NCBI GenBank assembly: GCA_028532985.1
Contig: JANCIK010000007.1
Span: 868,001 to 932,000 of the forward strand
Direction of reading: 5' to 3'
Length of the DNA stretch: 64,000 nt
Origin: Stropharia rugosoannulata
Lineage: Eukaryota > Basidiomycota > Agaricomycetes > Agaricales > Strophariaceae
The translations under genes and the position numbers were made by a program. Position 1 is the stretch's first letter; every line of letters begins with the position of its first letter. Below are positions 42,753-53,725 of this stretch, piece after piece. The notes under the pieces were generated by a model. That model saw only the letters and a program-made list of their open reading frames with translations. It had not been told where the DNA came from and did not search any database.

Positions 42753-43968
42753 TGACAGGGCTGCTTTTTTGGCTACGGGTGTAAACCGTTAGAAGGTCCG
42801 TTAGTGGGATAGCTGCGCGCGGGAAACACAGAGAGACTAGAGTTGAGCCTGCCTCATAGTCTATAGCTATCAGCGCGCAAGCATCATGACTACAAGCGCC
42901 TGCGCGCACCGTATCGCGAGAAGGATTGGTCAGCGAGCTGCACAGTCTAGAGTGCATAGCTTGGTCATCCGTGCGAGCGATCGAAGAAGCGTAGAACAGT
43001 TAAGCACCAGCGGAGTGCAGTGTGAGTACAGCTGAGCGAGTACTAAGGGCGGTGTGAAGGGCTGTGCGCGCATCTCATGTGCGCGCATCGCAAAGGCAGA
43101 ATTTGCCTAAGTCCACACATCATGTGACCGTGGCGGCGCGCATCAAAAGACACGCAAAAGCCCGAGGGAATGAACGACATGCGCGCAGCGAATGCCAAGG
43201 GATCAGGACACTTGAAGGGAAGCCCGGATGCAATGTGCGGACCTTTGGCCGCACGTTGCTAGTATTTACTTTACCTTATTATTAGTACACATGCGTGCAT
43301 CGCATATAAACCTGTATCCTCCTCTATAGTAATTTAAGCAATTGTCTACCCACTAGATCTGTGTGCTGGGTTCCGTCCCAGGCCGTCAGCGGGCTGTGTT
43401 TAGCTTTTGTTAGGGCTTTAACTGTGAAGTGTTTGTGAATCATAGGAGTTTTGGATAGCTTCTGGCCACCGGGTCATTTGGAGAGCTCAGTGAGGAGTCA
43501 GTACAACCTTGTACGGAAACTCGCACTGTAGTGTTTAGACTGTGAGACTGCACTGCCAGGTGAAAGACTTTGGAGAGTCTTGGATTTCTGGACTTTGGAG
43601 AGTCCGTGCATCGAATGAGGTCACCGGATCCTGAAGTGCGCGCAGCGAAGCCGTTCGCTAAAAACAACTTATTTCATATATCATTTTGCCTAGCGCACAC
43701 CTCTGGCAACCGGACTCTATCCGAGATTTACTAGAATTAAACCCCTCCTTACAAACGAACTTGCAGGCACTACTTGCTATTACAAAGACTAGAGGACACG
43801 AGGTGCACACATCGCACGCCCAGAATGGGAACCAGGGCAGAGCATAGATTAAACTAGCCATTTAGTTGAGGGCATTTGCTCAATCTAAGGGATAGGATCT
43901 CGCTCCGCTGGGTGTGTGTGTGTGTTGTGTTTCGCGATTTCGAGTCTAGCTACGCAGTAGACCTCTCA
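42753..43968 (+). repeat. 3' LTR of A2 (1216 bp)
   Basis: Starts TGACAGGGCTGC, ends GACCTCTCA, TATAAA at 43305-43310. It has a tandem duplication of the gtgcgcgcatc word near 43068-43091 that is single in the 5' LTR (28527). It is followed directly by the reversed protease sequence of fragment A3. Confidence 0.88.
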
Positions 43969-44527
43969 CCGGTACGCACAGCGGAGGTACCATTACATAT
44001 GGAACTGCTGCTGGTCGTGCACTAGGCCCAGCCTTTGCAGGAACCTCGAACACTACTTTCTTCTTTACTGGTACGCTGCACGCGCCTTGCTCCTCTGCTA
44101 CCTCTCGCAACTCATCTTCCTCATTGTCACTCACGTCCTCAACCGATGCTCTGGGTATATTTCTGATTGGTAACTTCTTATTTGCGCTCTCCGGGTTCTT
44201 GGGTTTATCAGAGCCGCTACGCATAACTCTGCCCGTGTTTCCCTTCATCAGACTCAATCGAAACCCTGACTGAGCGCAGCATCACGTTCAGCTTTCATAG
44301 TTGCTATTAACTGGTGCTGTTCCTCTATCACCTTCCTCAGGTGTCTTCGCCGATGTGTGCTCCTTCAGGAACGCCTTCTTACTTTCCAACTCTTGTTGAA
44401 GTGCGTGTATCTGCTCCTCGTAGGTCTCATCCAAGGAACTAGCTGGTTGGTATATCTGCGAATATACCATGCTAGGAGGCATACCCATGTATGAGGGATG
44501 GACGGGCGCCATATATGCCCCCCACAT
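43969..44527 (-). pseudogene. Family A gag/pro scrap (A3), hit by the A2 3' LTR
   Basis: On the - strand the gag C-terminus (HPSYMGMPPSMVYSQ and the coiled coil with ALQQELESKKAFLKEH) leads into the first 95 codons of the protease ORF. That ORF is cut at 43969, exactly at the LTR end. A one-base gain near 44335 shifts the gag frame. The left continuation of pro is absent from the 5' side of A2, so the other half of the target was lost or moved. Confidence 0.8.
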
Positions 44528-45295
44528 TCACAGGGCACAGAATGCTACGGCTCTGCGCAGCACATGTATTTCCCAAGGCGGGCGCTTAATGGGCGCTTAA
44601 TCTGCAACATGCCGAAATGGCTGTTTCCGAGCGCAGTGCGGCGTGGTGCTCATCAATAAATGGCATAGCACTTCTGCTGACTGGCGGAGGTAATGTAAGA
44701 CATGCTGAACAAGTACTCAAGGTTGCCAAAGTAACACTTGAGCTCACGGGGCTTTGCTGGGTTAAATGAGGGTACACAGCAGTCTCCAAAGGCAGGCATA
44801 AGAAGGGACATGGTGATAAACAAGCGTCGAGTGGCAAAAGAGTGTTGTAGAAATTAAATGGATTTATTGTGTAAAAATGCAGTTTTAAGGGAGTATTAGC
44901 TGAAGTCCAGTGTATAGGGAACTTGGCCCTCACGGTGGGCTCCAATATGATATGCTTGTATGTGCTGCAGGCACAGAAATCAAGAAGAAATCATGCACAC
45001 AACACTGGCACAAGGTGTAAGTATGCAAGGTTGTTCCACACAGCTTCTAACCAAACCCCAAAACAACACATAAATGCAAGCTGGAACAAGCTAAAAGCGA
45101 GACAAAAATGCAAGAGTGTAACCTGCTATGACAGCTTCAAACCACTCTCAGATGCTGGACGCAATGGGGACGCTAAAACAAAGGTAAAGGAATGTGGGGG
45201 ATCTATTCTGTCATGTCCTCTACTTCAAATTACACTCTTTAAATACTGTATGTACCCTGTAATTCAAACCAATCTGTTCCTATAAACTCCTATGC
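44528..45295 (-). mobile_element. Truncated gag-only LTR element related to 20853-24102
   Basis: On the - strand the LTR (44948 to about 45295), PBS-like TGGAGCCCACCGTGAGGGC (44926-44944) and the gag start at 44811 (MSLLMPAFGDCCVPSFNPAK then CYAIY and a stop near 44645). These match the element at 20853-24102 in order, with moderate divergence: for example shared TTCTAACCAA and CAAAACAACACA blocks in the LTR. Only the 5' end is left. A tandem gggcgcttaat pair lies at the junction with A3 (about 44580-44602). Confidence 0.7.
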
Positions 45296-45871
45296 TTATT
45301 GTTCGTGTAAACGCATGACAGTTTTAAATGTACTAAACATCTGATTTTTGGAATGAAGTCTTAATAGTTTGCAAGTATAATTAAAAAAACAGTTCAATGA
45401 AACTGACCTGGGCTGACTTGTTCTGGTGCAGGAATTACAGGATTTGTTTGAGTTTCCAAGTATAGCACTAAATATGTATTCCTGGGCCTATTTTATCACA
45501 TTATACTTTGACTACTTATACAAGGTAAAATTCAATCTTTGAATAAAAATCATACACATTCCAGGAAAGCTTCATTATCTCAATTCACTGTTACTGCACT
45601 TAGCCTACAAAGTCCTGATACTACTAATTGCTGTACTATCTATTTTATTTGCTGGTTTGCTTCCTAATAGTATATTTGTAGCTTGCCCCTAATAAGGCCT
45701 TGTAAGTTATCACACATTAATTGCACTAAATCCTTGCTGAATCCTAAACATAATATTGAGAAGAAAATTTTGGGAATATAAGTACATATACATGTTACTA
45801 GTTGGACTACAAAGTTCAAATAAATAAATATCAACTATGGAATATCCATTGCTCAAGAAATCAAGGATAGT
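45296..45871. other. AT-rich 3' flank of the NLR gene
   Basis: No ORF of note. It is probably the 3' untranslated region of the NLR gene (right part) and degraded LTR sequence (left part). I see nothing else in it. Confidence 0.35.
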
Positions 45872-46179
45872 TTATATCAGTTCTGGTGAATAACAATTTG
45901 CCCAGTCAGGTCCTAGTTTGGCATGAGTAAAGTCAATATGGGGTACTGCTTCATAAGGAATTGTAAGAATATTAGAGTCATCAGGCAGGTTTGCAGTAGG
46001 AGGAACAAACATAAGATAATTGTTGGAATTACTAGAAAGGAGCCATCCAGTATATTGTGAGATATCATTTATATGGTGATTGGGAGTTAATTGCCTTATA
46101 TATCTAGCACTTTGAACTTTGCTGGATTGTGCTGAGGTTGATAAATAATTACTCTCAGTGGAAATAGGAGGCAACTTTG

Positions 46180-48050
46180 TGATATTCCATACTCGGACTG
46201 ACTTATCAGCTGAGCCAGAGACAATGTGACCACTATTAGGTGAGAATCCAACTGACACAACACTATCAGTGTGACCTTGTAGTACACACTGCTCTTCACC
46301 AGTCAGACTATTCCATACTCGGACTGATTTATCAAAAGAACCAGAGACAATGTGACTGCTATTAGGTGAAAATGCAACTGATGTAATCTTGGCAGTGTGG
46401 CCCTGCAGTACATACTGCTCTTCACCAGTTAGAGCATTCCATACTCGGACAGATTTATCATCTGAACCAGAGACAATGTAGCTGCCATTAGGTGAAAATG
46501 CAACTGATCTAACCTTGGCAGTGTGGCCCAGTAGCACATGCTGCTCTTCACCAGTCAGAGCATCCCATACTCGAACTGATTTATTGATTAAACCAGAGAC
46601 AATATGACTGCCATTAGATGAGAATGCTACTGATCTAACCTTGGCAGTGTGGCCCTGCAGCACACACTGCTCTTCACCAGTCAGAGCATTCCATACTCGA
46701 ATTGATCTATCATCTGAACCAGAGACAATGTGACCACTAATAGGTGAGAATGCAACTGACAAAACACTATCAGTGTGGCCCTGCAGTACATGTTGCTCTT
46801 CACCAGTTAGAGTATTCCATACTCTAACTGATTTATCATATGAACCAGAGGCAATGTAACTGCCATCAGGTGAAAATGCAACTGATGTAACATAGTCAGT
46901 GTGGCCTAGTAGCACATGCTGCTCTTCACCAGTTAGAGCATCCCATACTCGAACTGATTTATCATCTGAACCAGAGAGAATGTGACCACCATCAGGTGAG
47001 AATGCAACTGATGTAACATAGTCAGTGTGGCCCTGTAGCACATTCTGCTCTTCACTAGCCAGAGCATCCCAAACTTGAACTGATTTATCATCTGAACCAG
47101 AGACAATGTGACTGCCATTAGGTGAAAAAGCAACTGATGTAACCCAATTAGTGTGGCCTTGTAGTATATGTTGCTTTTCACCAGTTAGAGGGTCCCATAC
47201 TTGGATTGATTTATCATCTGAACCAGAGACAATATGTCTGCCATTTGGTGAGAGTGCAACTGATGTAATCCAGCCAGTGTGGCCCTGCAGCACATGCTGC
47301 TCTTCACCAGTCAGAGCATCCCATACTCGAACTGATTTATCATATGAACCAGAGACAATGTAACTACCATTAGGTGAAAATGCAACTGATGTAACCCCAT
47401 TAGTATGGCCTTGCAGCATATGCTTCTCTGTACCAGTCAGAGCATCCCATACATGGATTGATTTATCATTGGAACCAGAGATAATGTGATTGCTATCAGG
47501 TGAAAATGCAACTGATGTAACCCTGGCAGTGTGGACCTGCAGTACATGCTTCTCTGTACCAGTCAGAGTATCCCATACTCGGACAGATTTATCATCTGAA
47601 CCAGAGACAATGTGACTGCCATCAGGTGAAAATGCAACTGATGTAACATAGTCAGTGTGGCCCAGTAGCACATGCTGCTCTTCACCAGTCAGAGCATCCC
47701 ATACTCGAACTGATTTATCATATGAGCCAGAGACAATGTGACTGCCATCAGGTGAAAATGCAACTGATGTAACATAGTCAGTGTGGCCCAGTAGCACATG
47801 CTGCTCTTCACCAGTCAGAGCATCCCATACTCGAACTGATTTATCATATGAGCCAGAGACAATGTGACTGCCATCAGGTGAAAATGCAACTGATGTAACA
47901 TAGTCAGTGTGGCCCAGTAGCACATGCTGCTCTTCACTAGTCAGAGCATTCCATACTCGAACTAATTTATCATATGAGCCAGAGACAATGTCACTACCAT
48001 TAGGTGAAAAAGCAACTGATGTTACCCTGGCAGTGTGTCCATATAAAGTC
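46180..48050 (-). repeat. Array of 15 WD40 repeats, 126 bp each
   Basis: Each unit codes for 42 residues of the form GHT-xx-VTSVAFSP...SGS-x-DKSVRVWDALTGEEQHVL. Repeats 2 and 3 are identical over the whole 126 bp; most others differ by a few bases. Variation is concentrated at the two residues after GHT, the D/N-G-S-H stretch and the residue after SGS. Confidence 0.92.
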
Positions 48051-49151
48051 ATTATAACTTTGTTATCAATTTTGGAATTAATAAATTGTGGAATCCTAGC
48101 AAAAATTGTTTTCCACTTTTTGATTGGATCTGAGTTTCCTCGCCAAGTTGCCACTGCAGATACATATAAGTGTGGAGTTGATGCACTAGCATTGCATCCA
48201 GAAAAGTACAGTGAGAAATTGCCAATTTCCAGTAAATAACTCCTGAGCACACTCTTGGTGCAATTATTAGTAAAAATTATTTAAAAAGATAAATCTGACA
48301 TACTTGTGACTTGTCTAACCAGTTATATATTTGATGAAGTATCAAAGAGCACTTCTCTACATTTTGTAGCAAATTCATTGTTTCAATCCAAAATAACACA
48401 GGAAGATTAAGAAATTGTTGTAATTCTTGGTATAAATTATTGGACAGAATATGGCCTGTAGACATGATATGATGACCCCAGTAGCAGCAGCAATAGCTTA
48501 ATATAGGGGAGATATACTGTTTGATTTTGACTTGAAGGTCATGGTTGTCTTTGTCAAGCATAAAGGATGATTCAATATTGGCTATATTAAATTTCAATTG
48601 CTTCAATATTTTGAAACAAGATGCAGCAAGGCCATTATGGTAAAAAGCAGCCTCACAGGCAAAATTTCCAGATCTTTTAGAATCAAAGATAAAATCTGGA
48701 AAAGATTTATGATAGGAAAAAACTTTGTTATCCTTTTTATAAAGCACTGAATGAAGACTTTTAAGAATATTTTCTGTGATAGAAATGCCAAGTGAAGTGT
48801 ATGTACCATTGCTTTTAGAAACTAATTCTGTGGCAACAGAAATAGATATAGGCTCTGCACTGCATAGAAATATATGAAGTATAGGCAAATAGAATCTACT
48901 TTTGCAGTTTTTGGATGCATCTGACAAAAGTTGATAATATAAAGTATCCAGCAGTGGTTTATCAGAATAATCTTGGGTTGTAGCATCAGTCTTGAAAAGT
49001 GTGTCCAAATGTTCCTTGTATTCTTCAGCTGTATACCCTTCCACATACTTGACAAGAGTGGCAGCATAAATGAATAGCCCTTGGGACTGGTTTGTAAGGA
49101 TGTGAATTTCCTTGTCACTTAAAGAAGGTGAAAGACTAGCATAGAGCCAGT

Positions 49152-50525
49152 ACTACTATTTATGTGCACACAGTAGTGCTAACCAGCACAGTTAGCCTGT
49201 GCACGGTTTGTGCTCATAAGCACGTGGTAATGTGCACAGTGTGCGCGTACCAGTGATTGTGGATAGCGCCTGTTCGGCGTCACACGGCACAGTACGGCTG
49301 TATGCCAGCTACAGCTGTGGTCCGGCACGGATTGCCGTTTATTGGCTATGATCAGGTATATTCAGTACAAACACTCGTATAAATATAAATGTGTGCGACC
49401 CGTGTGCGACCTGTATGCGACCCCGTGTGCGACTTGTGTGCAATAGTGCGAGTCTGCGACCTCATACTGAGTAGTATATAGTAGCTGGCCTAAAAAATGA
49501 CTACTTGTTTTCAACCTATATGCAAGCTACACGTTTATTGTATTTCACTATCTCCCATGTACATATAATATGACATCTATAGACTATCCTGCTCAAATAT
49601 GTACACATCCATTCACTTCGTACACTTCTTGGCATACTGCTATCATACCATTATGAGACTTCTCTGGAAGACAGAACTGACACAAACAGATTGTACATTG
49701 AATTCATATTCACTGTAAGTCATAAATTGACGTCGCACACTCCAGTACTTCATAAGATCAGACAGCTTGAACCCGAAGTGAGGTGCCATGACTTACTGCA
49801 ACAAGTGTTCCTAAAGTTGGGAGCTAGTTGGGATTCTTGGAATATTTTAAATGTTTAGTAGCCAGTGCTCTCCCTTGTGCAGATGAAGGGTACGCGCGCT
49901 CGAGAAGGTGGAAGGACGACTCCGTGGTGTTAGCTAGGTCCGAGGCGTGAGAACACAGACTAAATATCCCGACACTTGCCCCACACTCTTATCTAATAGG
50001 CCACGATTATCGATGATTGTTGATTGTTGTATACATCAAAGACATATATAGCTGGTATTTAAATAGGTAGAGATGTCCTAGGCAGCCGGATTTTACAATT
50101 CAATGGATACATTTACCCAACCAGAGTTCTAATGGAAAATTGTTCATGTGAAAGTTCTAATTACAATGAAGTAGTTGCCGTTGCACACAAAGTGATTTGC
50201 AGTTGTATGCGCCGCATACCTGTGCGCGCGCGCGTGCCACCGCACTTTGAATTTGCTGCTTCATTGCATGCCCCAGGTGCGGTCACAAATCCAGGTGACG
50301 GCCCGCAATAAGAATTTAGGTGGTCACCGAAATGCTGTGACTGCCGTGTCCCAGAGTCCCATGCCGTGAGATGCCGTGGGGTGTAACAGCAACTAGAAGC
50401 AAGCCGGTTCTTCCGAGAAGCATTGTGGCACCAGGACCCCGTTAGCAGGGCTTGTGCACGTTAGCATGTGCTGGTAAGAACACTTCTTGCACACATGTTC
50501 TGTGCTAATTAGCTAGATATGTGCA
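49152..50525. mobile_element. 1.4-kb non-coding insertion in the NLR gene
   Basis: It divides an otherwise continuous NACHT coding exon. The ends are imperfect inverted repeats: ttatgtgcac at both outer edges, then an ACCAGCAC...GTGCAC block (49182-49205 on the left, mirrored at about 50451-50480). There is no ORF. It contains a GTGTGCGACC tandem array and several GTGCAC palindromes. I found no clear target duplication. Probably a non-autonomous DNA element. Confidence 0.6.
49391..49461 (+). repeat. Short tandem array of GTGTGCGACC-type units
   Basis: Four units of 10-12 bp (gtgtgcgacc, gtgtgcgacct, gtatgcgacccc, gtgtgcgactt) and a weaker fifth, inside the insertion and just after a TATAAATATAAA stretch. 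Confidence 0.65.
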
Positions 50526-52101
50526 CATAAGTGGTTGCATTAGGTGTAGCATAAAGGTATGTATGCACATCTTGACTAGCCTCTTCTTCAGAAACATCCT
50601 GAAGCCTGTAGTAGTCTTTGTGGATAAGAGAATCTACATGCTTTACAAGTTTATCATCTGACCGGCTAGTGATGAAGAACTTGAGACCACTAGTGCGATT
50701 CTGAGTGTCATTATTAATAATATTAACAAGAACACGTAGGAATTCAGAGCCACCAGTGCCTTCGACCTCATCAAGTGCATCAATAACAATGAGATAGTAT
50801 TTTGGAAGGGATTTATTCATTAGCCGAGCAGTCTGACAATCATGCCATGGTCCAAATAGAAGAAGATCAAGTTGGGTGTGGAGTGCATATGTAATAACAG
50901 ACTTTCCACCTGTAGATCGCTCCAAAGCATCCAAGAATGGTGGACATCTTAAGGCAAGTTGATAAACAATTGTCCGGATAATAAACTTAGACAAGCGGGT
51001 TTCATCAAAGTGCCGTGAACACAAGAAATCTCCTCCCAGGATGATATTATCCCCAGATATACTGTTAAATGCAAAACGGCGGGCAATTGTAAAAGCAATG
51101 GTGCTTTTCCCAGATCCAGCATGACCAAATAGCCAATAAACACTCGGACAAGTTGATGAAGTGTCCTTGGCCCAGGATATAATAGCACCCAGAATATTTT
51201 CACGGGTTCCTGGTGTACACATCTGACGATAAAGTAACTGTGCATCTTGACCTTCCAAGAGATAGGCATGATGAGCAATTTGAGAAGGGTTAAGGCGGTC
51301 AAGCCATAAGTCCTAAATACTACTTTGAGATTTATTGAGCAGAGATAAAATATGGTTTATACCTTTATAGCTTGATTAATATCATGCACCATTGTGAAGA
51401 CTCTCATATCCAGTGCAATCTATGTATACTTAAGTATAAATCTCAATTATAAACGAGAAGTATATACCTCAAACCGGATTCTTGCCTCATTAATGCGCAC
51501 AAAAATATCTGCTATCTCACTTTGTTCATGCTCATGATCCAGAAACTTCTTGAACTTGGATTCATTCTTTAAAGCCTCTAGGCCATGTAACTCCTTCTCA
51601 AGAACACTATATGTGTATATGAGTATGCATCTATAACAAGTAGCACGGAGGAGCACCTACAGTTTAAAGTAATTAAGCCAATGCATATCCTCCTTTCTCC
51701 TGTACTCTGGTTTCCAGTTATCCAATGCCGTGACCAATGTCTCCAATTGCTCTCCAGTAGAAACTATCTGACGTGCAATGGTATCATTATTCTGATGTAC
51801 TGTCTAAAGCCTGGTTAGTAAAAACCTAATTACTAAGCATATTTACTGACCTTTGCTACGTTGACAACGGCCTTGACCAGTCCTAGAGCAACCTTGGCAG
51901 GATTGGAATCCACAACGTCCGCAGCTTTAGTGACCAGAGTAGTAAGGGCCCTGCCCGTGAGTTTGAGATTATCCTTGATGTTAGAGCGTGTAGCAGAAGC
52001 GGAAGGGCCTGAGTCCTGATTCAAGTCATTCAAGCCACCAACACGCTCTTTAATGACGACGGTAAGTGGACTATGATAAGATGTTTTAAATCTAGTCTCA
52101 C

Positions 52102-53298
52102 CTTGGGTAGCGGATGTCCTTTCGGTCACAGTGTGCGGTGCCGGCTGAATGACTTGGCCTGAGCATGGCAATGAGAAAAACGTCTAACGAGAAATGGAGT
52201 ATAAGCTCACCTTGTGTGCCTAACGGGGAATATAATCCCTGTGGTCCGCGTCCGGGGTTATCTACATGTGTCGATGAGTTTGTAGTTCTACAACGGTTCG
52301 CTAACATATAAGATCGATGCATACCATCCTGGGCAGTGACTGGATGCAGGACGAATAACCCGATCAGTACTAGGAATATCGGTGAAGAGAACATATATTT
52401 ACTTACCAGTACTAGGTGTCTGCAGAGAGGCATCATCATCGGGCGAGATCATTGGCAGGTCTTTGGGGGCCATAGTCACAACGGCAGCGCGCGAGCCATC
52501 AGCGCGTCCTTAGGGTCAACTGTAAGTATACACCAATGTACATTAGAATTCCGACGCCCTCTTACCATGAGACTGAATAGCCTCAGCGCTCTGGGGGACA
52601 GGCTGCAAACCCGGCTGAATGTCCTGGCCTGCTTAAATAACGAAGAAGAGGTGAGCTAGGGATATGCTTGAGTACATGAGTATACTTACCACGGACGGAC
52701 GGGAGCTGAGTGGCGGCCTGTGGTCCTGGCTGCTTGAAGCCTTGTCCTTATAAAACAATGAAAAGAATGTCCGCGCGGAGACATATGTAGACTCACCCTC
52801 AGTGCCTGTAGCGGGTACCAATGTCCGTGGTGCATCCAATTCCCTGCGTCCGCGGGCATCTAAGTATTTCAAAGGTGAGTGAACCGTCGATGAACATTAG
52901 ATTTTTGATGGGCCCTCACCTTGAGACTGAATGGCCGCAGCACTCTGAGTGACGGTCTGAAAAACCGGCTGATTGTCCTGGCCTGCCCACAATAAAGAGA
53001 AGAGGTGAGCCAGAGATATATGTGACTATAAATTTGATTACTTACCACCGGATTGTCCAACGGACGAAACCTGAACGGTGGCAGCCTGTGGTCCTGCCTG
53101 CTTGCCTTGATCTGATAACGACGATGGGAAGCACGTTTGAGCGGATATGTGTGTAAGCTCACCGCCTGCGGCTGGAGTGGAGGGCGATACCTGAAATGCG
53201 TCCAATCCTGCGCGTCCGTGGTTATCTAAATAATTCAATGAGCTTTCGGAATATCGAGGAATCCGGGAAACCATTAGGCGTACCCTCCTGGTTAGTAG
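52102..53298 (-). repeat. Array of duplicated micro-exons in the NLR linker
   Basis: Eleven small exons, all beginning and ending in phase 1: 53284-53298 (15 nt), 53163-53225, 53046-53111, 52920-52982, 52797-52859, 52690-52746, 52566-52628, 52407-52508, 52325-52339 (15 nt), 52211-52261 and 52102-52158. They fall into types: a (ATNQE / VTAQD), b (NHGRAGLDA / ARGRRELDA / NPGRGPQGL), c (QGKQAGPQAATVQ / QGFKQPGPQAATQL) and d (QDNQPVFQTVTQSAAAIQSQ / QDIQPGLQPVPQSAEAIQSH / QVIQPAPHTVTERTSATQ). The order is a-b-c-d, b-c-d, one unique, a-b-d. All have GT and AG borders. Confidence 0.8.
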
Positions 53299-53725
53299 CT
53301 AATAGAAAAAGAAGAAAATTGTGAAGATCGGCTAGCTGAAGAAGAGAATGCAGTTATTTACCAGCAAGTATTCCGATTGTATTATCCTGGGTGGGAGTCA
53401 CTGGAAGAGACACAGTCGACTGGTTGATGAGCGCAGCATCCGCGGCCCCGCCCCCCTGTCCACCCGCCAAAGGCAATCCCGTGGCGACTTCGCCGGATCC
53501 CGCAGCGCCAGGATCAACAGGAAGAGACGCAGTCGACTTGTTAAGCACCGCGCGCTTGCAGAATCGGGATAAAAATCCTTTCCCTGAGGATTCCCTTGCA
53601 GTGCTCTGTCCAGGCTCAACCAAGTCAACGCGCTGGGAGCTCTTGCCCGGCTTGTTGACCAGTTTCTTGAAAAAGTTCAATTTCTTGGGTTCTTTATTGT
53701 TCTGTGCGTTGTTGTCGTTCTCCAT

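Larger units (their letters stand above)
28222..43968 (+). mobile_element. Family A Ty3/Gypsy retroelement, copy A2 (15.7 kb, near complete)
   Basis: 5' LTR, PBS, gag, pro and pol on the + strand, then a 5.5-kb block of three spliced genes on the - strand, PPT, 3' LTR. This is about twice the usual Gypsy length. The 5-bp flanks (CGCGT left, CCGGT right) do not match and the LTRs have diverged, so the two ends may come from different insertions joined by recombination. Pol has two frame breaks. The right flank is another family A fragment (A3). Confidence 0.85.
45872..53725 (-). pseudogene. NACHT-WD40 NLR gene (STAND ATPase) split by an insertion
   Basis: It starts at 53725 (MENDNNAQNNKEPKKLNFF). 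First exon 53362-53725; then a linker of small exons (52102-53298); helical region exons 51851-52047 (NPAKVALGLVKAVVNVAK), 51661-51803, 51468-51606 and 51363-51419; NACHT exon from 51312 with Walker A GHAGSGKST and Walker B YLIVIDALDEV, followed by FFITSRSDD. The frame runs into an insertion at about 50525 and resumes at about 49150 (LYASLSPSLSDKEIHILTNQ), continues to 48304, then the WD40 exon 48253-45872 with 15 repeats. Agaricomycete NLRs of this class are thought to act in self/non-self recognition, as HET-D/E do in Podospora. As it stands, translation would stop just after NACHT. Whether the insert can be spliced out is unknown. Confidence 0.88.

Noticed and set aside
2443..43968. A1 and A2 as arms of one giant palindrome or segmental inversion
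   Set aside because: The copies differ by many substitutions, have different lesions and different flanks; they are separate insertions in opposite orientation.
46180..48050. Regular 126-bp repeats that could suggest a repeat array of non-coding type
   Set aside because: They encode WD40 repeats in one open frame on the - strand; long frames on the + strand here are shadows of this periodicity.
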